A stretch of 54,777 nt of DNA, taken from assembly GCA_964645645.1 (NCBI GenBank), contig CAZYBC010000008.1:1-54777 (forward strand), given 5' to 3'. This DNA is from CAZYBC01 sp964645645. Lineage in GTDB: Bacteria; Patescibacteriota; Microgenomatia; UBA1400; PJMF01. Shown in pieces: positions 32,954-42,015 of this stretch (position 1 is the first letter of the stretch; the number at the start of each line of letters is the position of its first letter). The translations under genes and the position numbers were made by a program. The notes beneath the pieces were generated by a model. The model searched no databases, had not been told where the DNA came from, and worked only from the letters and a program-made list of their open reading frames with translations.

Positions 32954-33655
32954 CTATTTTAAAACAGGTAATTTAAACCTCAAATCAATTTTTTGAACTG
33001 GTTGAGGTAGATCTTCTGCTTTTACCTGTTCTAAAATAACTTTTAATCTAGCTAAATTAGCTTTTAACTGTTCATTTAGCTCTATTAAAACAATTTGATT
33101 GCTAAATAAATCTAAAATCAACTGACCATCTTTCTGGCACTCAATTCTTTCTATTGCTAGATTTTGTGATTCTTCTACTAGAGTAAGAAAAGCTTGATGC
33201 CAAGTAGAACTTAAATTCCAGTCTGAAGGTAAATCTAAATTAAGATAGATACTCGGCAAGGCTTGCAATTGTTCAACTTGACGTTTATTGCCAGATTGAT
33301 CAATTAAATAGAATTTATCTTGATAAATTAATTGATAGATAGGTTCTTGTTTTTCTAAAAGAACAATTAATGTTTGCGGAAATTTTTTATAATAACCAAG
33401 CATTTGATAGGCTTGATTCTGTTCATCATATAAAACTTGTTGAGCAAAAGGCAAATGATCAAAATCACTAAACATCAAAGGTCTGTTTAAAAATGGTTGT
33501 TGTTCTATTTTAATAGCTATTGATTTATTCTGATGCAAAAAAACTATATTTTTAACAACTAAAACTCGTTTCAATAAATAAAGTAACACTACCAGTAAAA
33601 AAAGTCCGGGCAGAACATAAAACAAAAATTTATTATTTTGACTTTTGGCTGGCAT
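32954..33655 (-). CDS. ftsQ: FtsQ/DivIB-like division protein
   Basis: 233 residues with a short cytoplasmic N-terminus, one transmembrane helix (about 11-31), and an extracytoplasmic POTRA-like then beta domain: FPQTLIVLLEKQEPIYQLIYQDKFYLIDQSGN (about 92-123) corresponds to the conserved FPxTL-h-V-x-E-R-x-P-h-x-h-h-x-x-x-x-x-h-h-D-x-x-G core. It recruits FtsL/FtsB and the septal synthase. Overlaps murG by 23 bp; located directly before ftsA. Confidence 0.85.
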   Translation of the reverse strand: MPAKSQNNKFLFYVLPGLFLLVVLLYLLKRVLVVKNIVFLHQNKSIAIKIEQQPFLNRPLMFSDFDHLPFAQQVLYDEQNQAYQMLGYYKKFPQTLIVLLEKQEPIYQLIYQDKFYLIDQSGNKRQVEQLQALPSIYLNLDLPSDWNLSSTWHQAFLTLVEESQNLAIERIECQKDGQLILDLFSNQIVLIELNEQLKANLARLKVILEQVKAEDLPQPVQKIDLRFKLPVLK

Positions 33656-34760
33656 TTTGAATAAGTTGATACAATTTCTTTTCTGCTTGGTCTGGCAAAT
33701 TTAGCTTATTAAAAGCTGATTTAATTTGCAAATATTTTTTTTCCAAGCCAGTGAAAACTATGTGAAAATTAGTCCAAGTTAAATCATCCTGTTTAATTAC
33801 TTGAGCAATTTGTTTTTCTTCTGCCCATTGAGCATTTTTCAATTGTTCATTATGTAAAGTACTGGGTAATGGCACTAAAATCATCGGTAATTTAGCAACA
33901 ATTAACTCTAAAATCGTATTCGCTCCTGCTCTAGATAATACTAACTTAGTATGTTGATAAAGCCAAGCTAGATCAGGTTCATTTAACCAAGATAAAACAA
34001 AATATTTATTTTGATTTGCTCCTAAAACTTTGTTTGCCTTTTGTTTTAAATCTTGTTGATAACGATTATGTAAATTATCTCTTCCACATTGATGAACGAC
34101 AATAAATTCTTCAGTTAAGGCTAGTAAATTTTCTTTAACAAATTGATTTAAAACTAAAGAGCCCTGATTACCACCCATTACTAACAAAATTGGTTTTTTA
34201 CTTGTTGTCTTAAACCAACTGGGTCGTTCTTCTGATTTAAACACTTGTTTTCTTAAAGGATTACCAGTAACGGTCAGCTTTTTAGATTGATCAAAAAAAA
34301 TTTTACTTTCTGCAAAACTTAGCGCTACTTTATCAGCTAAATTAGCAATTAATTGATTAGCTTTACCAATCACCAAAGTTTGTTCATGGGTCACAATGGG
34401 AACTTGGCTTATTTTTGCCGCTAAAGCTAATGGTACGGCTAAATATCCACCAAAGGACAGAAAAACATCTGGTTTTTCTTGCTGGAAAATCTTGATGGCT
34501 TGATAAAGGCTAGTGATAAAAAAAACAGGCTGACTAAAAAAATTACCCACTGTATTAAAAACTAATTTAGGCGCATCAAAAAAAATAAATTTTACTTGAC
34601 GTTTGGTAACTTCTTGATGTTCAATGGCTTTTTGCTTTAATTGAGTTTGACTGTATTTTCTTCCCACAAAAACAATTTGATCTTGAGGATAATTAACTTT
34701 AATATAATCAATCATCGCCAAAGCTGGAGTAAGATGTCCGCCTGAAATTAAAATTTTCAT
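33633..34760 (-). CDS. murG: Lipid II synthase MurG (GlcNAc transferase)
   Basis: Adds GlcNAc from UDP-GlcNAc to lipid I; 375 residues, GT-B fold. The protein begins MKILISGGHLTPALAM, a shortened form of the first glycine loop (usually GGTGGHxxPA). Donor-site marks are LVMGGNQGSLVLNQFV (about 193-208), LSRAGANTILELIVAKLPMILVPLP (about 280-304; S-R-x-G-A-x-T-x-x-E) and the HNEQLKNA motif. ATG 34760 is chosen because MKILISGG is the first strand; an earlier in-frame TTG/ATT start would add 17 unconserved residues. Overlaps ftsQ by 23 bp. Confidence 0.92.
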   Translation of the reverse strand: MKILISGGHLTPALAMIDYIKVNYPQDQIVFVGRKYSQTQLKQKAIEHQEVTKRQVKFIFFDAPKLVFNTVGNFFSQPVFFITSLYQAIKIFQQEKPDVFLSFGGYLAVPLALAAKISQVPIVTHEQTLVIGKANQLIANLADKVALSFAESKIFFDQSKKLTVTGNPLRKQVFKSEERPSWFKTTSKKPILLVMGGNQGSLVLNQFVKENLLALTEEFIVVHQCGRDNLHNRYQQDLKQKANKVLGANQNKYFVLSWLNEPDLAWLYQHTKLVLSRAGANTILELIVAKLPMILVPLPSTLHNEQLKNAQWAEEKQIAQVIKQDDLTWTNFHIVFTGLEKKYLQIKSAFNKLNLPDQAEKKLYQLIQNASQKSK

Positions 34761-34827
34761 ATATGATTCCTTAATATTAGTTTTTTTAAATGCAAAAAAG
34801 ACTAATATCAAGTTTATATTTTAACCT

Positions 34828-35937
34828 TTATTTATAATTTTCCAATTCTTTAGTATTAGCCAATCTCATTAGTAAGCCAACAGCAAATAGCACCATCAGT
34901 AAAGCAGAACCGCCATAAGAAAAAAAGGGCAAAGGTAAACCAGTTAAAGGAACTAGCGCGACTAAAGCTGATAAATTCAATATCACTTGACCAGATATCC
35001 ATAAGGTAAGACCCATTGCTAATAAAAATGGAAACGAAGTTTGTGGATAACGATGTGCAATCCGATAAGCTAAAGAAAAAAAGACAAAAAATAAGCCAAT
35101 AATGACTAAACTGCCCAAAAATCCAACTTCTTCTGCTACAATCGCAAAAATTGAATCAGAGCTGGCTTCTGGAATATAAGCATATTTTTGAACTGAATTA
35201 CCAATTCCTCTACCAAACCAGCCTCCATTACCTAAGGCTAAAGTCACCTGTTTGATATGAAAACTAGCTCCTAACGGATCTGAGTCTGGATCTAAAAATG
35301 TCTGTAAACGTTTTAAACGATATGGAGAAATTAAAATTAATAAAGCTAGCAAGATTATTCCAGCTCCACCAGCTAAAATAAAAGTTTTGATTTCCCCTCC
35401 AGCTAAAAAATACAAACCAAAAATAATCCATAACACAATTAATAAAGAACCCATATCTGGCTGAAGTAATAATAAAATACTTGGTAAAAGAGTTAAAAAA
35501 ATAAAGGGTAATAAACGCTGGTGCTGACTTAACCAACTAGCAAAATACATAATAGTAGTCATTTTAAGAATCTCCACCGGCTGAAAACTGATCCCCGCAA
35601 TGACAAACCATCGTCTCGCTCCATTTAATTTTAATCCCAAACCAGGAATAAAAACTAATAACATACCAATAATACTAATTACATAGAAAATTGGCGCCAA
35701 GCTTTGCCAAAATTTAAGTGGGATAAAATTGGTAATTAACAAAACTACTAAACCTAAACCCAACCACATTGATTGCTGTTGAAAAAAATGATAAGGATGA
35801 TGAAAAATATTAAAACTTTCAATTGTTGAAGCCTCAAAAACAAAAAATAAGCCTAGCAAAGATAAACCTAAACTAATTAAAAAAATTAAAAAACCTGGAG
35901 CAAAAATATTAAATTTAAGCTGACTTTTTTTTGACAT
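34828..35937 (-). CDS. ftsW: Septal SEDS glycosyltransferase FtsW
   Basis: 369 residues, ~10 membrane helices. GLNGARRWFVIAGISFQPVEIL (split around 104-125), LLQPDMGSLLIVLW (about 157-170, with the SEDS aspartate), GNGGWFGRGIGNSVQKYAYIPEASSDSIFAIVAEE and VPLTGLPLPFFSYGGSALL are the family motifs. It polymerises lipid II at the septum with FtsI. Its place between mraY and murG is the canonical dcw position of FtsW, supporting the name over RodA. Confidence 0.92.
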   Translation of the reverse strand: MSKKSQLKFNIFAPGFLIFLISLGLSLLGLFFVFEASTIESFNIFHHPYHFFQQQSMWLGLGLVVLLITNFIPLKFWQSLAPIFYVISIIGMLLVFIPGLGLKLNGARRWFVIAGISFQPVEILKMTTIMYFASWLSQHQRLLPFIFLTLLPSILLLLQPDMGSLLIVLWIIFGLYFLAGGEIKTFILAGGAGIILLALLILISPYRLKRLQTFLDPDSDPLGASFHIKQVTLALGNGGWFGRGIGNSVQKYAYIPEASSDSIFAIVAEEVGFLGSLVIIGLFFVFFSLAYRIAHRYPQTSFPFLLAMGLTLWISGQVILNLSALVALVPLTGLPLPFFSYGGSALLMVLFAVGLLMRLANTKELENYK

Positions 35938-35941
35938 GATG

Positions 35942-36985
35942 CTAAATCACCGCCAACCAAACTCCAAATAAAGTTAACATAATCTGCACTAGCCAAATTC
36001 GATAAACAATTTTAGGTTCTTCCCAGCCATAATTTTGTAAAGTAAGGTGAAAAGGAGCTGCTGGCAATAATTTCTTTTTATAAAACTTTTTACTCAATAA
36101 TTGTACTAATGAAGAACCTGCTTCTAAAATAAAAATAAAACCAATAATAACCAAAGCAATCACTTTTCCTAATAAAAGACCTACTACCGCTAAAGTGGCT
36201 CCAAAAGATAAGGCCCCAACATCGCCCATCATAATTCTAGCTGGATAAACATTAAAATATAAAAATGACACTAAAGAACCAATCCATAAAGCAATAAAAA
36301 CAGATAAAGGAATATCTAAAATTGAAGCTGACAAAAACCATAAACCAAATAGAGAAATCATTAATGTCCCTGAAGCTAAACCATCTAAACCATCAGTGAT
36401 ATTGACAGCATTAGTAAAAGAAACAATAACAAACATTGCAAAAGGAATATAAAAAATTCCTAAATCAAAGGTCCCAATAAATGGAATATGTAAAATAGAA
36501 ATACCTAAGTTAAAGTAAAGCATTGACGCACTAATTAAAGCTAAAATAATTTGTAAAGCTAACTTATGAGGCAATTTCATCCCAAAAAAACCAGATTTCT
36601 CAAAACCAAAAAACTTTTTAATATCATCATATAAACCTAACATTCCAAATGACAAATATGTAAAGAAAATCACATTAACTTCAGCTTGATGATCAGCATA
36701 AACACTGGTGATTTTTATGCCAAATAGCTCAAGCAAAGGTAATATTACTGCAAATAATAAAGACACTACAATAATTAACAATAAACCACCTCCAACTGGG
36801 ACACCAGCTTTCTTTTTATGAAACTTATCAAAAATGGGAGTTATCTTACCAAAGGCATCTTTGGTTAATTGCATAGCACGCTGAAACTTCAGAGAATAAA
36901 GTGCGTTAATAAAAGGAACAACTGCAATACTAGTTAAGATGAAAGAAAAAATTAACAGACCCAAAGTTAAAGATAAAGAATTCAT
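35942..36985 (-). CDS. mraY: Phospho-MurNAc-pentapeptide transferase MraY
   Basis: Makes lipid I from UDP-MurNAc-pentapeptide and undecaprenyl phosphate in the inner membrane; 347 residues, ~10 helices. KKAGVPVGGGLLL (about 57-69; usual K-x-G-T-P-T-M-G-G) and FTNAVNITDGLDGLASG (about 189-205; D-G-L-D-G-L) are the catalytic Asp motifs, and VGALSFGATLAVVGLLLGK is the GxLxLG-equivalent region. A PAAPFHLTLQNYGWEEPKIV stretch matches the PxHHHxE-type loop but with fewer histidines. Four nt before ftsW. Confidence 0.92.
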   Translation of the reverse strand: MNSLSLTLGLLIFSFILTSIAVVPFINALYSLKFQRAMQLTKDAFGKITPIFDKFHKKKAGVPVGGGLLLIIVVSLLFAVILPLLELFGIKITSVYADHQAEVNVIFFTYLSFGMLGLYDDIKKFFGFEKSGFFGMKLPHKLALQIILALISASMLYFNLGISILHIPFIGTFDLGIFYIPFAMFVIVSFTNAVNITDGLDGLASGTLMISLFGLWFLSASILDIPLSVFIALWIGSLVSFLYFNVYPARIMMGDVGALSFGATLAVVGLLLGKVIALVIIGFIFILEAGSSLVQLLSKKFYKKKLLPAAPFHLTLQNYGWEEPKIVYRIWLVQIMLTLFGVWLAVI

Positions 36986-37042
36986 AGTGATTATTCTAAC
37001 GAAAATTATTAGCTCTTACTACCACAATTTAAAATTAACAAG

Positions 37043-38383
37043 TTAAGATCTGGTAATTTTAGCACCCATTGACCGTAATTTGAGGTCAATTTCTTCATAA
37101 CCACGATCAATTTGTTCAATATTAGTTAAAATAGTTGTGCCAGTGCCAGCAATTGCAGCTAATAACGTGGTAGCGCCAGCTCTTAAGTCATGAACTTCAA
37201 ATTTACCACCTTTAAATTTAACTGGTCCAAAAATCTTTAAAGCATGCAGCTCACCTTTTTTATGGTCTGACCAATTAAAATTATAAAACTTGTCTGGATC
37301 ATGAACTTCAGGATTAAATTTTTCAAATTTAGCGCCCATTTTTTCTAAGGTATCTGTATATTGAAAACGTTGTTGCATCACCGTTTCATGAATAATACTC
37401 ACTCCTTTAGCTGTACACATAGCCACTGCCCATAAAGGCTGCCAGTCAGTCATAAAACCAGGATGAATTTCGGTCACGACATCAGTGGCTCTTAAGGGTT
37501 TATCATAATAAAAACGCACTCCATAATTGCCAATTTCTACACCCCCACCAGCTTCCTGAACTTTATCAATAAAAGCAGTTAAATCTTGATGTCTGGCATT
37601 TTCAATAATAATGTCACCCTTTGTTGTTAAAGCCGCACAAGCATAGCTCACTGCTTCATTACGATCTGGCATAATCTTATGAATTGCCCCATGTAAACTA
37701 GGCACACCTTCAATCTCAATGATTCTAAAAGAACGACGACGAATCCTTGCTCCCATGGCATTCAATAAGGCAATCAAATCATCAATTTCTGGCTCTTCAG
37801 CGGCATTTTCTAAAATAGTTTTACCCTTAGCCATAACAGCAGCCATAATTAAAGTTTCTGTACCGGTATGAGTATTTTTATCAAAACGATAAGTTGTCCC
37901 AACTAAACCTTTGGTCCAAAAATGTAATTGATCTTTTTCTAAATCCCAAGTAGCGCCCAACTTTACTAAACCATCAAAATGTCTCTCTAAAGGACGTTTC
38001 CCAATTTTGTCACCACCGGGGAAAGGAACAATAGCTTCACCTAAACGATTTAATAATACCGGAATAAATAGAGTAGAAGATCGAGAAGATTCGCCATGTT
38101 CTGGTGAAACCTGATAGGAGTTTAAACCAGCAGCTTCAATAAAATAAGTCTTTTCTCCGGCAGTATAAGAGTTACCGCCTAATTCATTAATAATTTTGCT
38201 CACTAAACGCACATCAGCAATATCTGGTAAATTTAATAAACGTACTTGTTCTTTACTTAACAAAGAGGCAATCATTAATTTATAGGAGGCATTTTTAGCT
38301 CCACCTACTCGAACACAACCATGTAAAGGAGTTCCACCTTCAATAGTAAAAATATTATTTGTGTTAAGATTTTTTTTTGCCAT
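37043..38383 (-). CDS. murA: UDP-GlcNAc enolpyruvyl transferase, Asp-type
   Basis: First committed peptidoglycan step: transfers enolpyruvate from PEP to UDP-GlcNAc. 446 residues with the EPSP-synthase-like double barrel; VGGAKNASYKLMIASLL (about 26-42) holds the K-N UDP-sugar site. The flexible loop reads FPGGDKIGKRP (about 121-131): Asp125 (codon 38011-38009) occupies the position of the usual catalytic Cys, the same change that gives Mycobacterium and Chlamydia MurA fosfomycin resistance. The C-terminal region keeps the family arginines. Five nt after murB. Confidence 0.93.
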   Translation of the reverse strand: MAKKNLNTNNIFTIEGGTPLHGCVRVGGAKNASYKLMIASLLSKEQVRLLNLPDIADVRLVSKIINELGGNSYTAGEKTYFIEAAGLNSYQVSPEHGESSRSSTLFIPVLLNRLGEAIVPFPGGDKIGKRPLERHFDGLVKLGATWDLEKDQLHFWTKGLVGTTYRFDKNTHTGTETLIMAAVMAKGKTILENAAEEPEIDDLIALLNAMGARIRRRSFRIIEIEGVPSLHGAIHKIMPDRNEAVSYACAALTTKGDIIIENARHQDLTAFIDKVQEAGGGVEIGNYGVRFYYDKPLRATDVVTEIHPGFMTDWQPLWAVAMCTAKGVSIIHETVMQQRFQYTDTLEKMGAKFEKFNPEVHDPDKFYNFNWSDHKKGELHALKIFGPVKFKGGKFEVHDLRAGATTLLAAIAGTGTTILTNIEQIDRGYEEIDLKLRSMGAKITRS

Positions 38384-38388
38384 AATTT

Positions 38389-39348
38389 TTAAGACAAATA
38401 GAAGACTTCTTCTTCTAAATTAATATTAAATTTATTTTTCACGATTGTTTTCACTTGAGAAATAAGAGTTTTAATCTCAGCAGCCGTACCCTTACCCACA
38501 TTGACCATAAAAGCAGCATGCTTATCACTAACCATAATATCACCAACTCGTTTTAATTTTAAACCAGCCTGATCAATTAAAAAGCCAGCTGGGACAAATT
38601 CTTTATCCTTAAATTGAGGAAATAAAGTTTGTAATTCTGGGTTATTAGCCACATTTCTAAAAATACAACCACTGCTAGGCAAACCTAATGGTTGAGTACT
38701 TGCCCGATACTCAGTTGCTTGCTTAATTAATTCTTGACTCATTTCGGCTCTACCTTTTGTTAACAAAAAATCTACCTGTAAAACAATTTCTCGGCTGGTT
38801 TGAAAACGAGAATGGTCATAAGCAAAATCACATTCATCATGTTTTAGCCATTTTACTTCGCCATTGGGCGTAATCACCTCTACTTGATCAATATATTTGT
38901 CCAATAAATCTTTTAAATAGTGAGCATTATTAACCACCGCTCCGCCTAAAGTACCAGGAACACCTAAAAAGTATTCTAAACCAGCCAAACTCTCTTTAAG
39001 GGTTCTGGCTACTAACAAAGCCATTTTACAACCAGCTTCTGCGCGAAATCGAGTTTTATCAGCAGTTGTTTCTAAAACTTGCATCTGCTCATTAGATAAA
39101 TGTAAAACCAAACCACTCACGCCTTCATCAGCCACAACCACATTACTAGCGCCACCTAAAATAGTTAACTTAATTTGTTGGGTAAAACAAAATTTTACTA
39201 GATCAATAATTTCTCGACGATTGGCTAATTCCAGATAAATTTCTGCAGGCCCACCAATTTTAAAATAGGTAATTTCTCGTAAAGGATAATCTAGTTTAAA
39301 ATTAAATTGAGGAAATTGCTTTAATAATAAAGTCTGCACATTGGTCAT
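38389..39348 (-). CDS. murB: UDP-MurNAc dehydrogenase MurB
   Basis: FAD-dependent reductase completing UDP-MurNAc; 319 residues. TYFKIGGPAEIYLEL (about 28-42) and LGGASNVVVADEGVSGLV (about 60-77) form the FAD site; GVPGTLGGAVVNNAH (about 124-138) follows; the catalytic Ser is in SSGCIFRN (about 222-229) and the catalytic Glu near NLEEEVFYL at the C-terminus. It is the first gene of the long wall/division run and starts 6 nt after a TATTAT box (39360-39355), suggesting a leaderless transcript. Divergent from truB. Confidence 0.93.
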   Translation of the reverse strand: MTNVQTLLLKQFPQFNFKLDYPLREITYFKIGGPAEIYLELANRREIIDLVKFCFTQQIKLTILGGASNVVVADEGVSGLVLHLSNEQMQVLETTADKTRFRAEAGCKMALLVARTLKESLAGLEYFLGVPGTLGGAVVNNAHYLKDLLDKYIDQVEVITPNGEVKWLKHDECDFAYDHSRFQTSREIVLQVDFLLTKGRAEMSQELIKQATEYRASTQPLGLPSSGCIFRNVANNPELQTLFPQFKDKEFVPAGFLIDQAGLKLKRVGDIMVSDKHAAFMVNVGKGTAAEIKTLISQVKTIVKNKFNINLEEEVFYLS

Positions 39349-39353
39349 GGATA

Positions 39354-39360
39354 TATAATA
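39354..39360. promoter_or_regulatory. Nested bidirectional -10 box (murB / truB)
   Basis: TATAAT on + (39354-39359) and TATTAT on - (39360-39355) occupy the same 7 bp. The - box is 6 nt before the murB ATG; the + box would give a ~50-nt leader for truB. Only one polymerase could use the site at a time. Confidence 0.4.
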
Positions 39361-39416
39361 TTGTAACCTACTAGTCTAATTTGCCAAGTCCAGCAAATTA
39401 CAGAATAATCAAAGCT

Positions 39417-40139
39417 ATGCTTAATCAAAATTTAAATTTATTATCAGATTTAGAACCTGGTCAAGAGGGCATCGTCCTGATTGATAAACCCAGTGGCATT
39501 ACTAGTCATGATGTAATTTATCAGGTCAGAAGAAAAACAGGTATTAAAAGAGTAGGTCATGCAGGCACACTTGATCCTTTAGCCAGTGGATTATTAATTG
39601 TTTTAATTGGTAGGCAATTTACTAAACTGCAAGATCAATTTCTTAAAGCTGATAAAATTTATAGCTGTACCGCTCAGTTTGGTCTAACTACTGATAGTTA
39701 TGATATTACCGGGAAAATTACACAACAAGCTGACTGGCAATTAACTCAGCAACTTAGCCAACAACAAATTTTATCCGCCATGAAAGAATTTGTTGGTTCT
39801 ATTAAGCAGACTGTTCCAGCTTTTAGTGCAGTTAAAATTAAAGGACAAAAACTCTATGAGCTAGCCAGAAAAGGGCAAGCTGATCAAGTTCAACTTCCTG
39901 TAAAAACAGTAACAATTAAAGATTTTAGCTTAAAAAATTTTTATTTAGATCAAAGCAAACAACAATTAAGCATAGATTTTGAAATTGCTTGCAGCAGCGG
40001 CACCTATATTCGGTCTTTAATTCATGATCTTGGGCAGAGCTTAAAAATTAATGATCAAATCATTGGCGCTACCATCACAGCCTTAAGAAGAATGGCTATT
40101 GATCAATTTAGAGTAGAAAAAGCGCTAAAATTAAGCTAA
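39417..40139 (+). CDS. truB: tRNA pseudouridine(55) synthase TruB
   Basis: Converts U55 in the tRNA T-loop to pseudouridine; 240 residues. DKPSGITSHDVIYQVRRKTG (about 23-42), GHAGTLDPLASGLLIVLIG (about 47-65, catalytic Asp in the GTLDP), YSCTAQFGLTTDSYDITG and the C-terminal CSSGTYIRSLIHDLG (about 194-208) are diagnostic. The PUA domain is reduced to a short tail. ATG 39417 is chosen because the further upstream start at 39381 adds 12 residues with no family counterpart. Ends 4 bp before the convergent lepB stop. Confidence 0.93.
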   Translation: MLNQNLNLLSDLEPGQEGIVLIDKPSGITSHDVIYQVRRKTGIKRVGHAGTLDPLASGLLIVLIGRQFTKLQDQFLKADKIYSCTAQFGLTTDSYDITGKITQQADWQLTQQLSQQQILSAMKEFVGSIKQTVPAFSAVKIKGQKLYELARKGQADQVQLPVKTVTIKDFSLKNFYLDQSKQQLSIDFEIACSSGTYIRSLIHDLGQSLKINDQIIGATITALRRMAIDQFRVEKALKLS

Positions 40140-40143
40140 TAAC

Positions 40144-40722
40144 TTACAAACTATAACTAGCTTTATTAATTACTCCAGCTGTAGTAAATGGCCAATAACG
40201 AAAGAAAGCCTTGCCTACAATTTGACTTTTAGGCACTGGTCCCCAAGCTCTACCATCACTGGAATAAGGACGATTATCACCAACTAAAAAGTATTCATCT
40301 GGGCCAATAGTAATACTGCGACCTCTGGTAAAATCTCCTGGCTGAGTAACAAAATCAGCTGGCAAATAATTTTCATCTAATTTTTGACTATTAACATAAA
40401 TATGACCATCTTTAACTTCAACAGTTTCTCCAGGTAAAGCAATTACTCGTTTAATAAAATCACAACCTGTGCCTTGAGGACAATGAGCGGCCTCTGGGGC
40501 ATGGAAAACTACCACTTCACCACGTTCTGGATTACGAAAATGGTAACTAATTTTATCGGTTAAAACATATTCACCACTTTGAAAATTTGGGACCATTGAT
40601 TGCCCATTTACTTGGTGTGGCTGAACAAAGAACAAATAAACCACTAAAAAAATAGATAAAGAAATAACGATTGTTTCAATGATGTCAAGAAAAAATTGAC
40701 CTGCTTTTTTAAAAATTGCCAT
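40144..40722 (-). CDS. lepB: Signal peptidase I
   Basis: Cleaves signal peptides outside the membrane; 192 residues. One N-terminal transmembrane helix (about 13-35); catalytic Ser in NGQSMVPNFQSGEY (about 39-52) and Lys in GCDFIKRVIALPGETVEV (about 87-104); boxes D/E in GDNRPYSSDGRAWGPVP (about 147-163). A Cys-containing insertion HCPQGTGCD precedes the Lys box. Stands alone, convergent with truB and divergent from the flippase gene. Confidence 0.93.
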   Translation of the reverse strand: MAIFKKAGQFFLDIIETIVISLSIFLVVYLFFVQPHQVNGQSMVPNFQSGEYVLTDKISYHFRNPERGEVVVFHAPEAAHCPQGTGCDFIKRVIALPGETVEVKDGHIYVNSQKLDENYLPADFVTQPGDFTRGRSITIGPDEYFLVGDNRPYSSDGRAWGPVPKSQIVGKAFFRYWPFTTAGVINKASYSL

Positions 40723-40781
40723 AATGATATATGTTAGCGCTATTCATAAATAGTTGGCAAGCACTAAGTTGAAAAATCTTT

Positions 40782-40787
40782 TATAAT
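40782..40787 (+). promoter_or_regulatory. Leaderless-type promoter of flippase gene
   Basis: TATAAT at 40782-40787, 6 nt before the ATG at 40794, so the transcript would begin at about the start codon. No ribosome site and no clear -35 at the proper distance. Confidence 0.5.
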
Positions 40788-40793
40788 TGAGCT

Positions 40794-42011
40794 ATGGGTT
40801 ATAAACAAAAAGCTATTAGTGGTTTTAGTTGGCAAACTATTTTAAAGATTACAACCAATGGTTTAGTCTTTGTTAAAATCTTTTTTTTGGCGAGGATTTT
40901 AAATCCTGATGATTTTGGCTTATTTTCTATTACTGCCATTGTTTTAGGCATTAGTGAGGCTCTTACTCAAACTGGCATTAATACCACCATCATTCAAGCT
41001 AAACAAAAAGTTTCTTATTTTTTAAATACGGCTTGGGTGATTGCGATCTTAAGAGGGTTTGCCATTGCTATCTTGATGTTGCTGATGGGTTTAATCGTCA
41101 GTAAATCTTTTCATAATCCTAATTTAATTTATTTGATTGCCTTGTCTTCATTAATTCCAATTATTAAAGGTTTTATTAACCCAGCCATTGTTTCTTTACA
41201 AAAAGAGATGGAATTTAATAAAGATAGTTTTTACCAAATTTCTTTGGTAGTCATAGAAAGTATCTTAGCTGTTGTTCTAGCCTTATTTATTAAAAATAGT
41301 TTTGCTTTAGTTTTAGCCTTAATCGGATCAGCAATTTTTGAAGTTTTTCTTTCTTTTATTTTATTAAAACTTAGACCTAGTTTCCAATATTTGCCTTCTA
41401 GAGCTAAAGAAATTTTTAATAATATGAAATGGTTAAATTTTACTAGTTTGTTTCATTACCTTAATGATAATGTTGATGATTTCTTAATTGGCAAACTAAC
41501 TAATACTTATCAGCTAGGTTTATATCATAATGCTTATAGTTTAAGTCACAAATTAAATTACGAATTATCTAAATCTGCTCTATATAGCACTTTACCAATC
41601 TTAACTAAAATCAAAGATGATCCTTTAAGAACTAAAAAAGCTTTTTTAAAATCTTTAGTTTTGATTATTATCATTTCTTTAATTGCTTCTTTACCGTTAT
41701 TAATTGCTCCTAAATTTATTATCAGCTTGGTTCTAAGTGAAAAATGGTTAGAAATTTTGCCCATTTTACCCTGGTTAGTTTTGGCAGGTTTAGTTCATAC
41801 CATTAGTAACTATAGTTACACTTTATTCTTAGCCAAAAAAGAATACGGCTTTATGAATACCCATTTAGCTGTTTGTGTCATTTTTACCATTGTTTTCATA
41901 ACAGTTTTCACTCCTAATTATGGTTTAAAAGGAGCTGTTATTAGTTTAACTATAGCTAGATTAATAACTCTCCCAATTGTATTAATTGGCTTAAAAAAAA
42001 CACTTAAATAA
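40794..42011 (+). CDS. Wzx-type lipid-linked glycan flippase
   Basis: A 405-residue polytopic protein (about 12 helices) of the MOP/polysaccharide-biosynthesis exporter family that flips undecaprenyl-linked repeat units across the membrane. ISGFSWQTILKITTNGLVFVK, ARILNPDDFGLFSITAIVLG and NDNVDDFLIGKLTNTYQLGLY (about 228-248) are typical Wzx/TuaB stretches. First of three + strand glycan genes (flippase, GT2, ligase-like), a second block that may serve the same polymer as the locus at 1-12092. Confidence 0.88.
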   Translation: MGYKQKAISGFSWQTILKITTNGLVFVKIFFLARILNPDDFGLFSITAIVLGISEALTQTGINTTIIQAKQKVSYFLNTAWVIAILRGFAIAILMLLMGLIVSKSFHNPNLIYLIALSSLIPIIKGFINPAIVSLQKEMEFNKDSFYQISLVVIESILAVVLALFIKNSFALVLALIGSAIFEVFLSFILLKLRPSFQYLPSRAKEIFNNMKWLNFTSLFHYLNDNVDDFLIGKLTNTYQLGLYHNAYSLSHKLNYELSKSALYSTLPILTKIKDDPLRTKKAFLKSLVLIIIISLIASLPLLIAPKFIISLVLSEKWLEILPILPWLVLAGLVHTISNYSYTLFLAKKEYGFMNTHLAVCVIFTIVFITVFTPNYGLKGAVISLTIARLITLPIVLIGLKKTLK

Positions 42012-42015
42012 AATC

